The notes: generated by a model not told the origin, from the letters alone. A stretch of 64,000 bases of DNA from an uncultured Lachnospiraceae bacterium (GCA_910586095.1 CAJUHQ010000002.1:1-64000), one strand, 5' to 3'. Shown: positions 1 to 9,736, counted from the stretch's first letter. Numbers and translations are program-made.

Positions 1-135
1 CATTATATCAGAGAAATAGGCTTATGGACATTTATTTTCCATCGAACTCACGTTATTTTAGTTCATTTGACTACAACACTAGTTTTCTTTTAACTACCTA
101 ACTATTTCTCACATATCCATTCAACTCCTCTCAAA

Positions 136-161
136 TAAAAAAGAGCTCAAAGGCTCTTTTA
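136..161 (-). terminator. Rho-independent terminator after the tail-fibre gene
   Basis: Read on the minus strand, a stem AAAGAGC / GCTCTTT with a 6-nt loop is followed by a T-run. The left arm overlaps the TAA stop of the tail-fibre gene. Bases 1-135 hold no gene I can support; they look like the spacer before the next gene of the tail cluster, which lies off the window. Confidence 0.7.
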
Positions 162-1286
162 TCCTGTCCATGTGCCACTACATCCCGCAGATGCAGCATA
201 ACCAGTTGGCACACCACTATTAAGCATCCTAGTATCCGATTGCCCAATCAAAGCACCATTTGCATAGATGCGTAGAGCACAAATAGCATGATCTCCGCCA
301 CTGCCGTGATGCCTGTACTCACATGATACGGATATACTAACTGATTTTGGTATGTTTATATTGCTATTTGCCGTCCTAACTTTGCTACCTTGATCGTAAT
401 AACCATCTTGTGGGATACTTAAGTAAGCATATGTACTATCTTGTGTTGTATTGCCAGCATCAACTGTGACACCTGCATTATCTACCATTACTCCTGTAAT
501 GAGATCTCCATTACTATCATGTGCTGTATATCCATCTAATAGCACATTCGCTGTAACGGTATCTGTAGAGGTATCTGTCACAGCCAGTACCTTGTCTAAC
601 AACTGCTCCCATGTATCACTTGTGGATGCCTGTACGCCCACGGCAACGAGATTCTCCACAAGTCTTGCTTTTTTCTCATTGCCAACTTGAAAAACCTGAT
701 TGACTGCATCCACAAGATTATCTGCCTCGAGACCTTCCGCAAATTCTAGTCCTTCTTCTGTGTCGCTGTTTCCCACATAATCCTGTATTTTGCTTAGTTT
801 TGTCTCTATTGTTCTGATATCCCCAACTGTCGCATACGCACCAGGATCTACTTCCAAACTCACATTCTCTGCATTTCCTACTGTTGTGACAAATTGCAGA
901 TATGCTCCTGTAATAGTTACCCCGTTATAAGCTGGAATATAACAATTCCCAGAAGTCTCAACAGTCACTGCGTACAAAACTTCCTCCGCTGCATCAGCTT
1001 CCTTTGCATATAGTCCTAATGTTCGCATGTAATATCCTTCTGTCAAGTCCTCATTTGTATATGCAGTGTCTATTTTGACCGCTGTATTATTGGTTCTAAT
1101 CACCTTTGATACTAAGTTTGTCTGTCGTATTTCGTCAATTGCTGTCAGCGTTGTTAGCTGATCTTCCAAATACTGTGCACTAGAAGCACAGATTTTAGTA
1201 AACTCAATGGTTCCTGTCTGTGCAATCATCTTTGCAAGTAGTTCCTGTCCACTTTCTGTTATAATCAATTTTGAAAATTCTGCCAT
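159..1286 (-). CDS. Phage tail-fibre (tail-collar type) protein
   Basis: This 375-aa protein should form the receptor-binding fibre of the contractile tail. Its first ~150 residues (MAEFSKLIITESGQELLAKM...) match the pattern of the phage tail-collar N-terminal domain (DUF3751 type), which attaches fibres to the baseplate. The middle (about 155-300) is low-complexity, rich in Thr, Val and Asp, and the last ~70 residues are Gly/Ser-rich with a Cys near the end, as in variable fibre tips. It is the last gene before a terminator and follows the XkdU-like gene after 70 nt, the usual place for a fibre. No separate fibre-assembly chaperone is visible; it could lie beyond base 1. The family call is firm; target specificity cannot be read. 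Confidence 0.85.
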   Translation of the reverse strand: MAEFSKLIITESGQELLAKMIAQTGTIEFTKICASSAQYLEDQLTTLTAIDEIRQTNLVSKVIRTNNTAVKIDTAYTNEDLTEGYYMRTLGLYAKEADAAEEVLYAVTVETSGNCYIPAYNGVTITGAYLQFVTTVGNAENVSLEVDPGAYATVGDIRTIETKLSKIQDYVGNSDTEEGLEFAEGLEADNLVDAVNQVFQVGNEKKARLVENLVAVGVQASTSDTWEQLLDKVLAVTDTSTDTVTANVLLDGYTAHDSNGDLITGVMVDNAGVTVDAGNTTQDSTYAYLSIPQDGYYDQGSKVRTANSNINIPKSVSISVSCEYRHHGSGGDHAICALRIYANGALIGQSDTRMLNSGVPTGYAASAGCSGTWTG

Positions 1287-1356
1287 TTCTCTCTTCCTTT
1301 CACTTATTCTATTGTTTACATAGTTGTTACGCTGCTTCGATCATAATATTATCTAG

Positions 1357-1980
1357 TCAGTCCAGAATCACTCGATCTTCCGTATGTACAAGACCTCCAC
1401 CAAACACCATATCCGCTTCAACTTGATATGCTTCGCTAAAATCGTTTGAAATCATATTGGTATCCATACAGATTACACAGCCTCCTGAAAATATAGTGCC
1501 TTTCGTATGACCCTGTATTTTATTTTGCAGATGGATTATCACATTTACTGGAACCATCTGTTTTAAAAGGTTTTCCACTTCCTCTATCTGGCCATACATC
1601 TCAAGATTTGTGCGCACTGTGAGGGTATACCCTTTTTCAAAATCTGCTAGTAGTTCAAAATTATTTGTTCCACATAACATTTCTAGTTTGCACTTTAGCA
1701 TTTTCATACTGTAAGGAAGCTCTGTAAACCACTTTGACTGGACTCTAGATCGCCTGCTTTCTATGGTGTCTAACACCTCTGGATAGATGCCAAGCAGTTT
1801 TTCAAACCGTGCTATCCCATACTCATCCGCCGTTTCAATAAACTGGTTGTGCCAAACCCGATCGGCCTCTTTCCAAAGAAGATCAAACTCTGGATTTTCT
1901 GCCTGCAAGGTGGCATTGATCTCTTGATACTTTGCCATAAATGGTGGTAGATACGCAACAAGGTCCACTTCCCTATTCAT
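1357..1980 (-). CDS. XkdU/YmfQ-like baseplate protein (DUF2313)
   Basis: This 207-aa protein resembles the YmfQ/XkdU family (DUF2313), found between baseplate J and the fibre in Myoviridae-type and PBSX-type tails; it is thought to link baseplate wedge and fibre. Family-like features are an N-terminal segment ending LPPFM, a central region with RRSRVQSKW (about residues 75-85) and a C-terminal half with VPVNV(I)I. The C-terminal tail has two Cys in a GGCVIC segment. Its start overlaps the end of the baseplate J gene by 8 nt, so the two are translationally coupled. Confidence 0.85.
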   Translation of the reverse strand: MNREVDLVAYLPPFMAKYQEINATLQAENPEFDLLWKEADRVWHNQFIETADEYGIARFEKLLGIYPEVLDTIESRRSRVQSKWFTELPYSMKMLKCKLEMLCGTNNFELLADFEKGYTLTVRTNLEMYGQIEEVENLLKQMVPVNVIIHLQNKIQGHTKGTIFSGGCVICMDTNMISNDFSEAYQVEADMVFGGGLVHTEDRVILD

Positions 1981-3175
1981 GTATCACACCTCCAAGCACA
2001 GGTATTTCATAGGCGCCTAGTGTGAGATTTTCTGCTAAACCATTGATCGTTGTATCCTGCAAATCTAACACTCCTTGCAAATTTAAAATACAATTCTCAA
2101 TCTGTCGTATTCGTATCACTAGACTAGGCGAATCGGCCCATGTTTCGCGCAGATCGGATAAATAATCCGAAACGGCTGTCTCAATTGTCTGGTGCAGGTT
2201 ATTCCATCCATATCCCACATCAAATGTAATCGTTGTACAAACAGTGATCTCAACCTCTGTTGCACTCCGAACCAAAACCACATGGCCAATGGGCGCAATC
2301 CCATAACCCGAACCTGCATATTCATCTGGATCAATCACATTCTGTACTGTCTGCACTAATGTGTCAGAAGCTGCTCTATAAGTCGAATCAACAATGGTCA
2401 ACAATATCGTTCCTCCAATAGTCAGTTTCTTTTCCTTTGCAGCATGGTACACAGCCGTAAGCCAGGCAGCCGATTGGTCATCTAAGCTTTCAATACTGCT
2501 CTCATACCATTGTTGCACAGTATTAGAGGGTATTAGATCGGCTGGAGAAAGATCTCCATTCCAAATGCGAGTCACTTTCGTTTTTCCCACTCCTGCAATC
2601 GCATTGACTTTTCCAATATAGTCGGCTTCATTTCCTCCAAACGCTTTTTCATGAAACGAAGTGAAATAGCGTTGTCGCAACTGCTCTGTCTCCTCCTCAT
2701 CCTCACCAGGAATCAGTACGTTTGTCAGTTCTGCCGTTTGTAGCCCTTTGATATATTCTATAGGCACCATCAATCCCAAATATTGATTTCCTATCCTTCC
2801 TGGCATTTCGCACTGTACCTGATATTCACCATCTGCGATCTTTTCACACACTCGATAAGTCACTGTGCCTATGTGAAACCGCTGCCCAGATACATCAATA
2901 TCGGTTGGGGTAAACACTCCCTTCAATCGTGCCTGTGTCGCCTGATAAGGAACGATTCCTCTTTCTTTGCAACGCAAAATTAAAAACTCGCGCGATGCTG
3001 TATCACCATAACTTTCCCTCAAAATCGTATCTAGCTCTAAATACAAAATTTGAAGTTCAATTGCTGTCGGTGAATGTGTATCCCAAATAACAGAACCTTC
3101 TCGTTTATCCATTTTTTCGGATACGCGATCTAGCATCCGTTTTAGAATAGATTCGTATGTCACATTTTCATACAT
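1973..3175 (-). CDS. Baseplate J-like protein (XkdT family)
   Basis: This 400-aa protein is the wedge component of the contractile tail baseplate (gpJ/gp47/XkdT family). Recognisable are the N-terminal RVSEKMDKREGSVIWD block with the family's typical S.I.D pattern, FLILRCKERGI near residue 85, and a central ...AFGGNEADYIGKVNAIAGVG segment. It overlaps the XkdS-like gene by one base and the XkdU-like gene by 8 nt, a tight operon with fixed stoichiometry. Length is normal for the PBSX-type version. Function is inferred from family and position. Confidence 0.92.
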   Translation of the reverse strand: MYENVTYESILKRMLDRVSEKMDKREGSVIWDTHSPTAIELQILYLELDTILRESYGDTASREFLILRCKERGIVPYQATQARLKGVFTPTDIDVSGQRFHIGTVTYRVCEKIADGEYQVQCEMPGRIGNQYLGLMVPIEYIKGLQTAELTNVLIPGEDEEETEQLRQRYFTSFHEKAFGGNEADYIGKVNAIAGVGKTKVTRIWNGDLSPADLIPSNTVQQWYESSIESLDDQSAAWLTAVYHAAKEKKLTIGGTILLTIVDSTYRAASDTLVQTVQNVIDPDEYAGSGYGIAPIGHVVLVRSATEVEITVCTTITFDVGYGWNNLHQTIETAVSDYLSDLRETWADSPSLVIRIRQIENCILNLQGVLDLQDTTINGLAENLTLGAYEIPVLGGVIHE

Positions 3176-3579
3176 TAAAACTGCACCTCTCTTTCCGCCT
3201 GCACATCTCCGAAAATGGTATGTACTGTAAAACGCACACGAACCACTTTCTTTTGTGGAAAATCAAATGCAAAGCTATCCACACTTTGTATTCGATCATC
3301 ACAAACTAATGCCTCTGTGATTCTTCGTTTCAGTTCAGGACACACATATGTGACAGGTTCTCCAAATAAATCTAACAGTTCAATCCCATAATTCCAGCTA
3401 TACATAATATATTGATATCGCTCTGTCATAATCATTTTAAAGATTGCCTGTTTTACAGATTCTATCCCATCCACATATCCACGAACATGTGTTTCACTTA
3501 GCTGCATCTTATAGGTGAGACTAGGTAACTTTTTTATCTCAAACTCTTTATTTAAAAATCCAACTGTTGAAGGTATCAT
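3175..3579 (-). CDS. XkdS-like baseplate protein (DUF2634)
   Basis: This 134-aa protein is of the XkdS/gp25-like type (DUF2634), a small baseplate wedge component. The segment ...YQYIMYSWNYGIELLDLFGEP (residues about 55-75) is characteristic, followed by a short region on ...R(I)QSVDSF. It starts just inside the DUF2577 gene (4-nt overlap) and ends on the baseplate J start. Position in the order DUF2577-DUF2634-J is the same as in PBSX (xkdR-xkdS-xkdT). Confidence 0.88.
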   Translation of the reverse strand: MIPSTVGFLNKEFEIKKLPSLTYKMQLSETHVRGYVDGIESVKQAIFKMIMTERYQYIMYSWNYGIELLDLFGEPVTYVCPELKRRITEALVCDDRIQSVDSFAFDFPQKKVVRVRFTVHTIFGDVQAEREVQF

Positions 3580-3935
3580 TTCCTGCCTCCTATCCGGTCA
3601 ACGACAACAAATCGTTGTCCCTCCTGCTGCCGTATCAACAAAACTTCATCCCCAATTTCTAAGGCATTGTGCACTAGAACTTGGCTGTGTGTTTGATCGG
3701 ATACAACATCCTGTTCTGTCTCTGACAAAAACGTCGCTCTTATTGTATAATCTGTAACCGCTCTCGTCAGAATAAGCTGTACTTCTCCTAATATCATTTT
3801 TTGCTCTACATTGATTTTTAGGGGAACTGTTGATACAACTTCTCCAAAATAGACATTGACAGGCTTTGTTGCCTCCTGAGCCTCTTTGGCTGCTTTCTTG
3901 ATTTTTTCAACTAATCCAACTGCATCAGCCAACAA
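3576..3935 (-). CDS. XkdR-like tail protein (DUF2577)
   Basis: This 119-aa protein belongs to the DUF2577/XkdR type. The VYFGEVVSTVPLKINVEQKMIL stretch (about 28-50) predicts an OB-like beta fold of the sort found in baseplate hub proteins, and the end ...VLLIRQQEGQRFVVVDRI fits the family. It overlaps both neighbours (XkdQ-like by 11 nt, XkdS-like by 4 nt). The first 25 residues are a Lys/Ala-rich helix. Role as hub or spike connector is inferred from family and gene order. Confidence 0.85.
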   Translation of the reverse strand: MLADAVGLVEKIKKAAKEAQEATKPVNVYFGEVVSTVPLKINVEQKMILGEVQLILTRAVTDYTIRATFLSETEQDVVSDQTHSQVLVHNALEIGDEVLLIRQQEGQRFVVVDRIGGRK

Positions 3936-4905
3936 ACTCTCCTCCTCTCAATGTTACATCCATCCAATGTTCACTCTCCTTGTAGGTATGTTTGCAGCTC
4001 TCAACCAACATAAAGTTTCTAACCTTTAGCCCTCCCAAATCAAGGTTTACAATAATCATGCTTCCCGCTCTTACTCGATTGTCTCCTGCCACACCTGTCA
4101 ACTTTAGATTGCGTGTTTTTTTATTGTACAATTTGAGTAGAGCATCGGCTTTTGCCTGCCCATTTTCTCCCTTTTTGAGTGTGTCAAAATGCTGCAAAAT
4201 CCCCCATTGGTTGATGTGTTCCATATCCTGTGCGATATAGACCTCTCTTTTTCCTGTATCCTCATTGTCATAGGTCAATTTGATTTTATTGTAGGTATTA
4301 TCATCAATACTGGTGGTATAGTCAAAATCCTGTCCAGTTTCCTCATCCACCATAAAGTATGTATTGTCTTTTCCCACGCGCATACTAGCAATGTTTCTTA
4401 AGGTCAATTTTCCAAAATCATCATATAGGACAAACAAACTGCCGTTATTGGTCAATGTCAAGTCGAGAGCATTTTGAATCATCTCAAAAAGTGAAGTATT
4501 TTCCTCAATTCTAGAACCAATACGATACTCTGTAGGCTCTACCATACCAATATTGAGCGCATATTTTGCTGCAATCATGGTAAGCAATTGATCGGCTGTC
4601 TGATTTTCATAGACAATCGTATCTTTATTTTTTAGATAACGTAGTTGGTCATAGGCAGTGACTGTGATAAATGATTCTTTGGACTGCTGTTTTTTGAATA
4701 TAAAACCGAAGAAAATATTTTCGCCATTTTGCTTCATACGAACGGCTCTACCTTCAGAAAACTGACAATCTTTCTCTCGTAACACTTTAAACATTAGTTT
4801 TCCAGGTGTCCCCTTTCTCTCAGTAGTCCATTCAATCCCTTCTTCCACCACAGGAATATATACATTGGTCCCTCGATCATTTTCAATAAAAAGTTCAATC
4901 TCCAC
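3925..4905 (-). CDS. XkdQ/YqbQ-like tail hub protein (gpD family)
   Basis: This 326-aa protein resembles XkdQ/YqbQ, the Gram-positive counterpart of phage late control protein D and T4 gp27, the central hub to which the tail tube attaches. It starts with the beta-rich block IELFIENDRGTNVYIP and shows a hub-like RVGK...NTYFMVDEETGQDF segment in the middle and a C-terminal RAGSMIIVNLDLGGLK barrel strand set. It follows the LysM gene after 17 nt and overlaps the DUF2577 gene. No lysozyme domain is fused here. Confidence 0.85.
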   Translation of the reverse strand: MEIELFIENDRGTNVYIPVVEEGIEWTTERKGTPGKLMFKVLREKDCQFSEGRAVRMKQNGENIFFGFIFKKQQSKESFITVTAYDQLRYLKNKDTIVYENQTADQLLTMIAAKYALNIGMVEPTEYRIGSRIEENTSLFEMIQNALDLTLTNNGSLFVLYDDFGKLTLRNIASMRVGKDNTYFMVDEETGQDFDYTTSIDDNTYNKIKLTYDNEDTGKREVYIAQDMEHINQWGILQHFDTLKKGENGQAKADALLKLYNKKTRNLKLTGVAGDNRVRAGSMIIVNLDLGGLKVRNFMLVESCKHTYKESEHWMDVTLRGGEFVG

Positions 4906-4922
4906 TCATATCACCTCGCTTT

Positions 4923-5609
4923 CTACATTGCAGGAATGGTCAAAACTTGTCCTGGATAAATCAAATTGGGATTGCTGCCAACCACCTCCCTATTTGCCTC
5001 ATAAATGATGACATATTTTGAACCATCTCCATAAAACTTCTTTGCAATGTTCCAGAGACAATCTCCTTTTACCACAATATAGGCTTGTGTAGTTGTCTGA
5101 TCTGAAGCTGTGGATGTCTCCCGCTGGGGTATGAGACTCCATTTTGCCTCGTCCATATCGCTGATATTGACTAGTTTTGTCCCATATTCTCTATATTGCT
5201 TTAACTTTATCTTGATGGTTAAGTCAAATCCATTTTGAGCATCCTCTGTGATCGCATAATCCTCCATCGACACTTTCATATTGGTATCAAACAATCTTGT
5301 TCCAGTTGGGCGTCGCCTACATACAATAAATTGAAATGGCTTTTTACTGTTCTTTAATGCCTCGAAATAACCAAGAAAATATTCTGCGGGCTGAAAACCT
5401 GACTTATAGACCGCAAACGGGTATTGTACTTGTGGTATCATGCACTCAAAATCAATATCTGTCAGATCTGCATTTCTTAAAATATTGATTTCTCCATCAT
5501 TGATAAGAGTAACCGTTTTATTTGCATTGTTGATCTTGGTTGTGAGTTTCGATGGTGTTACAGGCAACAGACATTTTTTCAAATAAAAATCATATCCACT
5601 CTTTGTCAT
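4923..5609 (-). CDS. LysM-containing tail protein (XkdP-like)
   Basis: This 228-aa protein has an N-terminal tail-associated region (about 1-150) and one C-terminal LysM domain (about 178-226: [18 protein letters not shown] ... [11 protein letters not shown]). LysM binds peptidoglycan; in PBSX-type tails this XkdP-like protein sits between tape measure and hub and probably helps the tail tip reach the membrane. It shares one base with the tape-measure stop (coupled) and lies 17 nt from the XkdQ-like gene. Length matches XkdP. Confidence 0.88.
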   Translation of the reverse strand: MTKSGYDFYLKKCLLPVTPSKLTTKINNANKTVTLINDGEINILRNADLTDIDFECMIPQVQYPFAVYKSGFQPAEYFLGYFEALKNSKKPFQFIVCRRRPTGTRLFDTNMKVSMEDYAITEDAQNGFDLTIKIKLKQYREYGTKLVNISDMDEAKWSLIPQRETSTASDQTTTQAYIVVKGDCLWNIAKKFYGDGSKYVIIYEANREVVGSNPNLIYPGQVLTIPAM

Positions 5610-7168
5610 TATACATGTACTCCTTCTGTCATAATTTCAGTTGCCTCCCCTAACATATCATCTAATCTAGACACCACTCCATCCAAATCCATTCCATTTT
5701 TGATTGTATTGTGATTGGTTTGTTCTAGATGAATTTCTGCGGTAGTAAAGCGATTGATTGCATCTTGTTCTGCTATATCACGCAAGTATTTAAGTTCTTC
5801 TCCAGACACGCCCATAGCTTCCGCCATAGTTCCAGTATTTCCTTCAATCCCTTCAATACCATTGCCTATTTTTTCGATATTCAACATATCTGTAAAAGGA
5901 ATATCATTTGTACCAAAAAGGGAAGACGAAGCAAAGTTTGCCATAAGATCTTTTCCAAAAGAATACCCTGTATCATAGGCAGTGCCATAATCAATAAAGT
6001 CCATTTTCTTTACATATTCTACCCACCCTGATTCATCTTTCACCGCTTGCTGCGCTTGTTCTAATTGGGAGTAAAAACGATCTAATCCACCTGTGATGTC
6101 AATGTTGATTCCAGGAATTTTATTGACTAATGTCTCAATCGCTCTTGCTAAATTCTGAATATATCCAACGACTGTCAGACACATATCCAAAAATAGAATT
6201 TTGATCGCAGCAATTGGATTATTCATAAAATTTCCCAAAAAATTGGCAAAAGCAGCAAACATATTTTGAACAGGAATCAGAAAAACATTCATAATAAAAG
6301 CCACTAAAACAGCAAATGCACCCATAATCACTCCCGTTGTAGAAATAGAAGTTTTTGCAATTTCATTGATGTGTGCAATAACCAGATTCAACAAAGCAAT
6401 TCCTGCAATAATCAATACAAGAATCCACGCAATCGGGCTTGCAAGAATAGTCGTATTTAGTTTGGCCTGCTCCGCAGCCGCTTGCGCTGCTGCCGTCGCT
6501 GTTTTTTGCATTGCAAATGCGTATGCATATTGAGCTATCGCCATCATTCCCTTTATCATTGTACAAATCATCTCTTGCGCTTTTAACAATAGCAAGCCGC
6601 CATAATATACACCTAATGCGCCTACCACTGCATAAATAAGAGGGGCAATCAATGCCCATTTTTCAGCTAGATATCCCACTACTGTAGAGAGCGCTTCAAA
6701 TACCTGAAGACCTAGCCATAAAATTATTGATAATCCTGATGTCACTTTAGACACAAACAATGCAATTTGACCTAGCGCAACAACAAAAGCATCACTATAG
6801 GCGATACTATTTAGCATATTTATAATTGGTTGAAAGCTTGTGCACATTTGCTTTTCAAAGAGTTTCCACACCTCTGAAAAGGTTTGTGGCATAACACTTG
6901 CATGCTGAATTCCCTGTTGAAGCTGTGCGATCTCATTGCCTACTTGTGGCAAAACTTCCATACTTTGCAGCTCATTGTTTAATTCCTGCACTGCAAGGAT
7001 AGTTTGATCTAACTGTTCTTTCATCTCTTGTTTTGCAAACATTTCAGTCAAACCATCTGAAAACGCTTGCGCGATTGTCGAAGTATACATTTCGGCTGTA
7101 TATGTAAAATCTACTATCCAATCAATAATCTCACTGCTCAATTCAATTGCTCTTAACACACCTTCCAT
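5609..7168 (-). CDS. Tail tape measure protein
   Basis: This 519-aa protein occupies the tape-measure position between tail chaperone and LysM protein. It is mainly helical with a central hydrophobic zone of several predicted membrane-like helices (about 150-290, e.g. [20 protein letters not shown]) and an amphipathic C-terminal end, typical of tape measures that set tail length and help cross the membrane. At 519 residues it is short for a myophage. Start is supported by GGAGG 8 nt upstream of ATG, 26 nt after the stop of the frameshifted chaperone. Sequence identity alone would be weak; the context makes the call. Confidence 0.85.
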   Translation of the reverse strand: MEGVLRAIELSSEIIDWIVDFTYTAEMYTSTIAQAFSDGLTEMFAKQEMKEQLDQTILAVQELNNELQSMEVLPQVGNEIAQLQQGIQHASVMPQTFSEVWKLFEKQMCTSFQPIINMLNSIAYSDAFVVALGQIALFVSKVTSGLSIILWLGLQVFEALSTVVGYLAEKWALIAPLIYAVVGALGVYYGGLLLLKAQEMICTMIKGMMAIAQYAYAFAMQKTATAAAQAAAEQAKLNTTILASPIAWILVLIIAGIALLNLVIAHINEIAKTSISTTGVIMGAFAVLVAFIMNVFLIPVQNMFAAFANFLGNFMNNPIAAIKILFLDMCLTVVGYIQNLARAIETLVNKIPGINIDITGGLDRFYSQLEQAQQAVKDESGWVEYVKKMDFIDYGTAYDTGYSFGKDLMANFASSSLFGTNDIPFTDMLNIEKIGNGIEGIEGNTGTMAEAMGVSGEELKYLRDIAEQDAINRFTTAEIHLEQTNHNTIKNGMDLDGVVSRLDDMLGEATEIMTEGVHV

Positions 7169-7194
7169 ACTTATAACCTCCTCTCTCTAATTTT

Positions 7195-7811
7195 TCATTT
7201 TCTTCGCGATTTTCGTTCTAGTTCTTTTTCTTTCTTTTGGTCACTTTTCACCTTTGTCTCGATGGATGCCACAACAAAAGCTTTTTCTTGTTCATCCATT
7301 TCAAGAAAAACAGATGGTAAAATATGTAATTTCAGAAGAGCATAGTAAGCAAAATTTGCTTCCCAATCCCCTTCCTCAATTAGTTTTTTGCCTCTTCCAC
7401 CTTATCTTGAAATGATGTGGTGAATCCTTGGAATCCTTGCACAAAAGCCGTCAATTCACTGTATTCTCCTGGATCATCCACCATAGCAAGCAATAGTTCC
7501 TCGGGTGTAGCCACCCCATATGAATCTTGCAATTCCTTATCATAGAGATCTGGCATCACAACAGACGCAACAATCATTTTCTGAATATACTTGCTAGACT
7601 GTACTTTTGGCCGAAACATATTTGGTTTTCCAGTGATGGGAATTTCTATCGTACACTCCTCTCGAATCATCTCATTTTCTTTTGAAGTCATATGTCGAAA
7701 CTCCCACTCTAATGGATTTCCATTCTCATCACAAAGCGATTTTGTCGGTGCATACCATCCATTTTCCTTCTCAACCTTGTTCAATCTCATAAACTTACTA
7801 AACTTAGACAT
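7195..7811 (-). CDS. Tail assembly chaperone, long form made by -1 frameshift
   Basis: The tail-tube chaperone gene ends in frame 0 at 7380, but the last sense codons are G-CA AAA AAC followed by TAA. A slip of -1 on the heptamer A AAA AAC (7383-7389) opens a second frame that runs without a stop to TGA at 7195-7197, adding 62 residues (LIEEGDWEANF...QKKEKELERKSRRK). The product would be 205 aa. The extension has a strongly charged C-terminus and its codons read like real protein. A conserved frameshift making short and long chaperones is known for most long-tailed phages, where the long form recruits the tape measure. ATG at 7811 follows GGAGG with 7 nt spacing; an upstream in-frame start at 7835 lacks a ribosome site. 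Confidence 0.85.
7380..7811 (-). CDS. Tail assembly chaperone, short form (XkdN-like)
   Basis: This is the unshifted 143-aa product (MSKFSKFMRLNKVEKENGWY ... VEEAKN). It resembles the XkdN family, which coats the tape measure during tail assembly. Segments FRPKVQSSKYIQKMIVASVV and ATPEELLLAMVDDPGEYSEL are typical of these chaperones. It lies between the tube gene and the tape measure, as in PBSX. Most ribosomes should stop here; a minority should continue into the long form. Confidence 0.85.
   Translation of the reverse strand: MSKFSKFMRLNKVEKENGWYAPTKSLCDENGNPLEWEFRHMTSKENEMIREECTIEIPITGKPNMFRPKVQSSKYIQKMIVASVVMPDLYDKELQDSYGVATPEELLLAMVDDPGEYSELTAFVQGFQGFTTSFQDKVEEAKN
7383..7389 (-). promoter_or_regulatory. 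Slippery heptamer A AAA AAC for programmed -1 frameshift
   Basis: On the minus strand the frame reads GCA AAA AAC TAA, so the X XXY YYZ heptamer sits exactly at the last two sense codons before the stop. A purine-rich GGAAGAGG lies just upstream and a weak AAGCA/TGCTT hairpin about 25 nt downstream; either might stimulate slipping. The site was found by translating across the stop. Confidence 0.82.
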
Positions 7812-7918
7812 CTCTATACCTCCATCTCTTGTCATACACTTTTGAATTCAATTGAGTAGGGAAAAGACATTTTCCCTACTCGTGTACAAAATACCTTTGT
7901 CAATCGCTATGTAATTTT

Positions 7919-8401
7919 TTAATTAGTGAGAAACCCTTCCAAATTGTTGAATGTTTCTGGCATCTTAAAGTCTTCAAAGGTGAAATCCATATCTTCATCT
8001 AAATATTCACCATCCGCATCAAACTTTGCCAAAATGCCACCATCCGTATTACAATCCATCAAAATAATTGTCTGACGTCCTGAAGCGCTTCCCTTATCCT
8101 CATTGGAAATCTGAATCTCAAAGTAAACATCTTCACCTGTATCTTTGTACTGCTGCATCATCTGTCTAAAAATAGACGTATTGTAATGAAATGTTGCACT
8201 TCCTGTCCCTTTCCATCCAGATGCCTTGTTTCCCTTTCCAGTTTTTCCTAAAATAGGAACCTCTGTCTTATTTTTCTCAAATTTTGCCTCTAAATTAATT
8301 GCCTGCATAAAATTATAACGGCGTGAATCAATCGTAATAAAACATTCTGCTAAGGCTGCAAACACAGTATCTTTCGCTTTCATTACTACATTTCCATTCA
8401 T
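7919..8401 (-). CDS. Phage tail tube protein (XkdM family)
   Basis: This 160-aa protein is an XkdM-type tail tube subunit (DUF2001), forming the inner tube surrounded by the sheath. Family marks are the early DTVFAALAECFITIDSRRYNFM block, GNKASGWKGTGSATFHYNTSIFRQMM near the middle and the ending MPETFNNLEGFL. It follows the sheath gene by 18 nt. ATG at 8401 is preceded by a purine-rich GGGAG stretch. Length is normal. Confidence 0.93.
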   Translation of the reverse strand: MNGNVVMKAKDTVFAALAECFITIDSRRYNFMQAINLEAKFEKNKTEVPILGKTGKGNKASGWKGTGSATFHYNTSIFRQMMQQYKDTGEDVYFEIQISNEDKGSASGRQTIILMDCNTDGGILAKFDADGEYLDEDMDFTFEDFKMPETFNNLEGFLTN

Positions 8402-8419
8402 TGTATCTTCTCTCCCTTC

Positions 8420-9736
8420 TTATGCTACTGTCACTGTCATATACAGTTTGCCCATAGAATTTACAATAGTTATCAAATCAGTGACTACGACTGCTTTCTT
8501 TGTATCACCTTGTTCCACTTTTACATCTGCATCAGAGAAATTTTCAATAGCTCTAATCTCCTGAAGCTGCTCATGATGTTTGACAATATCTGACCAAAGA
8601 GAAATCCGCCCTGCCGCATCATTCGGAACCACTCCAAGATATTTCGTGCGAAAAAGCACTGCGATATCGTTACCAATCTGATCCACAACTCTAATTGTCT
8701 GATTATCCTTAAATAACTCGCCCATTGTATCAGATACTGTAACCATTGTGTTGCAGTCTTCCAATACACGAACTTCTGTTCCAGATCGATAGAATGTGAA
8801 CTTTCCTGCTCTGACTGCCGCCTTTAACTCATTTTGTGTATAAGGTGTATCCACAGTAAAATCACCATCATATTTCTTGTTTTGGTTACTCTTATTGACT
8901 GCACAGCCAGCACAAGCCCCTGTCACCCAATATACAAGACTCGCCTCATTTACATTTACATTCTCATCTACAACTTTGTTGTTCACACTGATAATGCCTA
9001 AATAATCCGCTTTTGCATAATCATAAAGAACCAACTGGAACTTCACACCCATCTCGTCACGCAATCGCTTTGTAAACGCGGCATACAAAGATTTTGTGGT
9101 ATCTTCTGTCACTACTACACCCATTGTATTAAATGTATGAGCTTCAGCCTGATCTAGATACGCCTGATGATCTGCACCACTTACTTCCCCGTTTTCACCA
9201 CCAGTAAGTGGAAGTCCGGCCGTTACCTCCAAAGCTGCTTGCGCTTTCCAGCTTACATAGTTGTTTTCTGTCAGTTCTGCCATGCTAGAAACAGTCTGTT
9301 CATCAACGATGGTGGTTCCTAAGATTGTTTTTACATCAAACCGTGTCTCGTTGTCAGTATTTGCAGAAATCACGATAGTTAGATCATTTCCACGAATACC
9401 ACAATATCTTGCTTCTGCAAGTGTATTGCTTGCTTTCTTTCCGTTGCCGTTTAGTCGATATCCATAAAGTACTTGTGTATTTAGGAACAAATCCCGAAGT
9501 CCTTTGAGTTTGTCACTGGTATACTCATAACCAAAAATCTCCATACTGTTTTTCTGAAAATCGCTGTTTGTCACTTCAAAAATTTTATTAGAGACACCCC
9601 AATCCAACTCAAGGGGCATGGTTGCGATACCTCTCTCAGAGAACATTGCACTTGCGGCTGCCTTTGAGACAAAATTAATATATGTCCCTGGCAGCTCCTT
9701 ATTTTGTACTAAAAAACTTCCTCCACCTAAAGCCAT
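8420..9736 (-). CDS. Contractile tail sheath protein (XkdK family)
   Basis: This 438-aa protein is a tail sheath subunit and shows that the particle is contractile. It begins with the family signature MALGGGSFLVQNKELPGTYINFVS and contains AEARYCGIRGNDL, LTGGENGEVSGADHQAYL and a C-terminal DAAGRISLWSDIVKHHEQLQEI segment that forms the inter-subunit handshake. Length agrees with XkdK-type sheaths (430-470 aa). Start is supported by GGAAAGG 8 nt upstream. It precedes the tube gene as expected. Confidence 0.95.
   Translation of the reverse strand: MALGGGSFLVQNKELPGTYINFVSKAAASAMFSERGIATMPLELDWGVSNKIFEVTNSDFQKNSMEIFGYEYTSDKLKGLRDLFLNTQVLYGYRLNGNGKKASNTLAEARYCGIRGNDLTIVISANTDNETRFDVKTILGTTIVDEQTVSSMAELTENNYVSWKAQAALEVTAGLPLTGGENGEVSGADHQAYLDQAEAHTFNTMGVVVTEDTTKSLYAAFTKRLRDEMGVKFQLVLYDYAKADYLGIISVNNKVVDENVNVNEASLVYWVTGACAGCAVNKSNQNKKYDGDFTVDTPYTQNELKAAVRAGKFTFYRSGTEVRVLEDCNTMVTVSDTMGELFKDNQTIRVVDQIGNDIAVLFRTKYLGVVPNDAAGRISLWSDIVKHHEQLQEIRAIENFSDADVKVEQGDTKKAVVVTDLITIVNSMGKLYMTVTVA

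Noticed and set aside
1-135. Partial gene at the left edge
   Set aside because: No reading frame with a ribosome site or recognisable product; a terminator separates it from the fibre gene.
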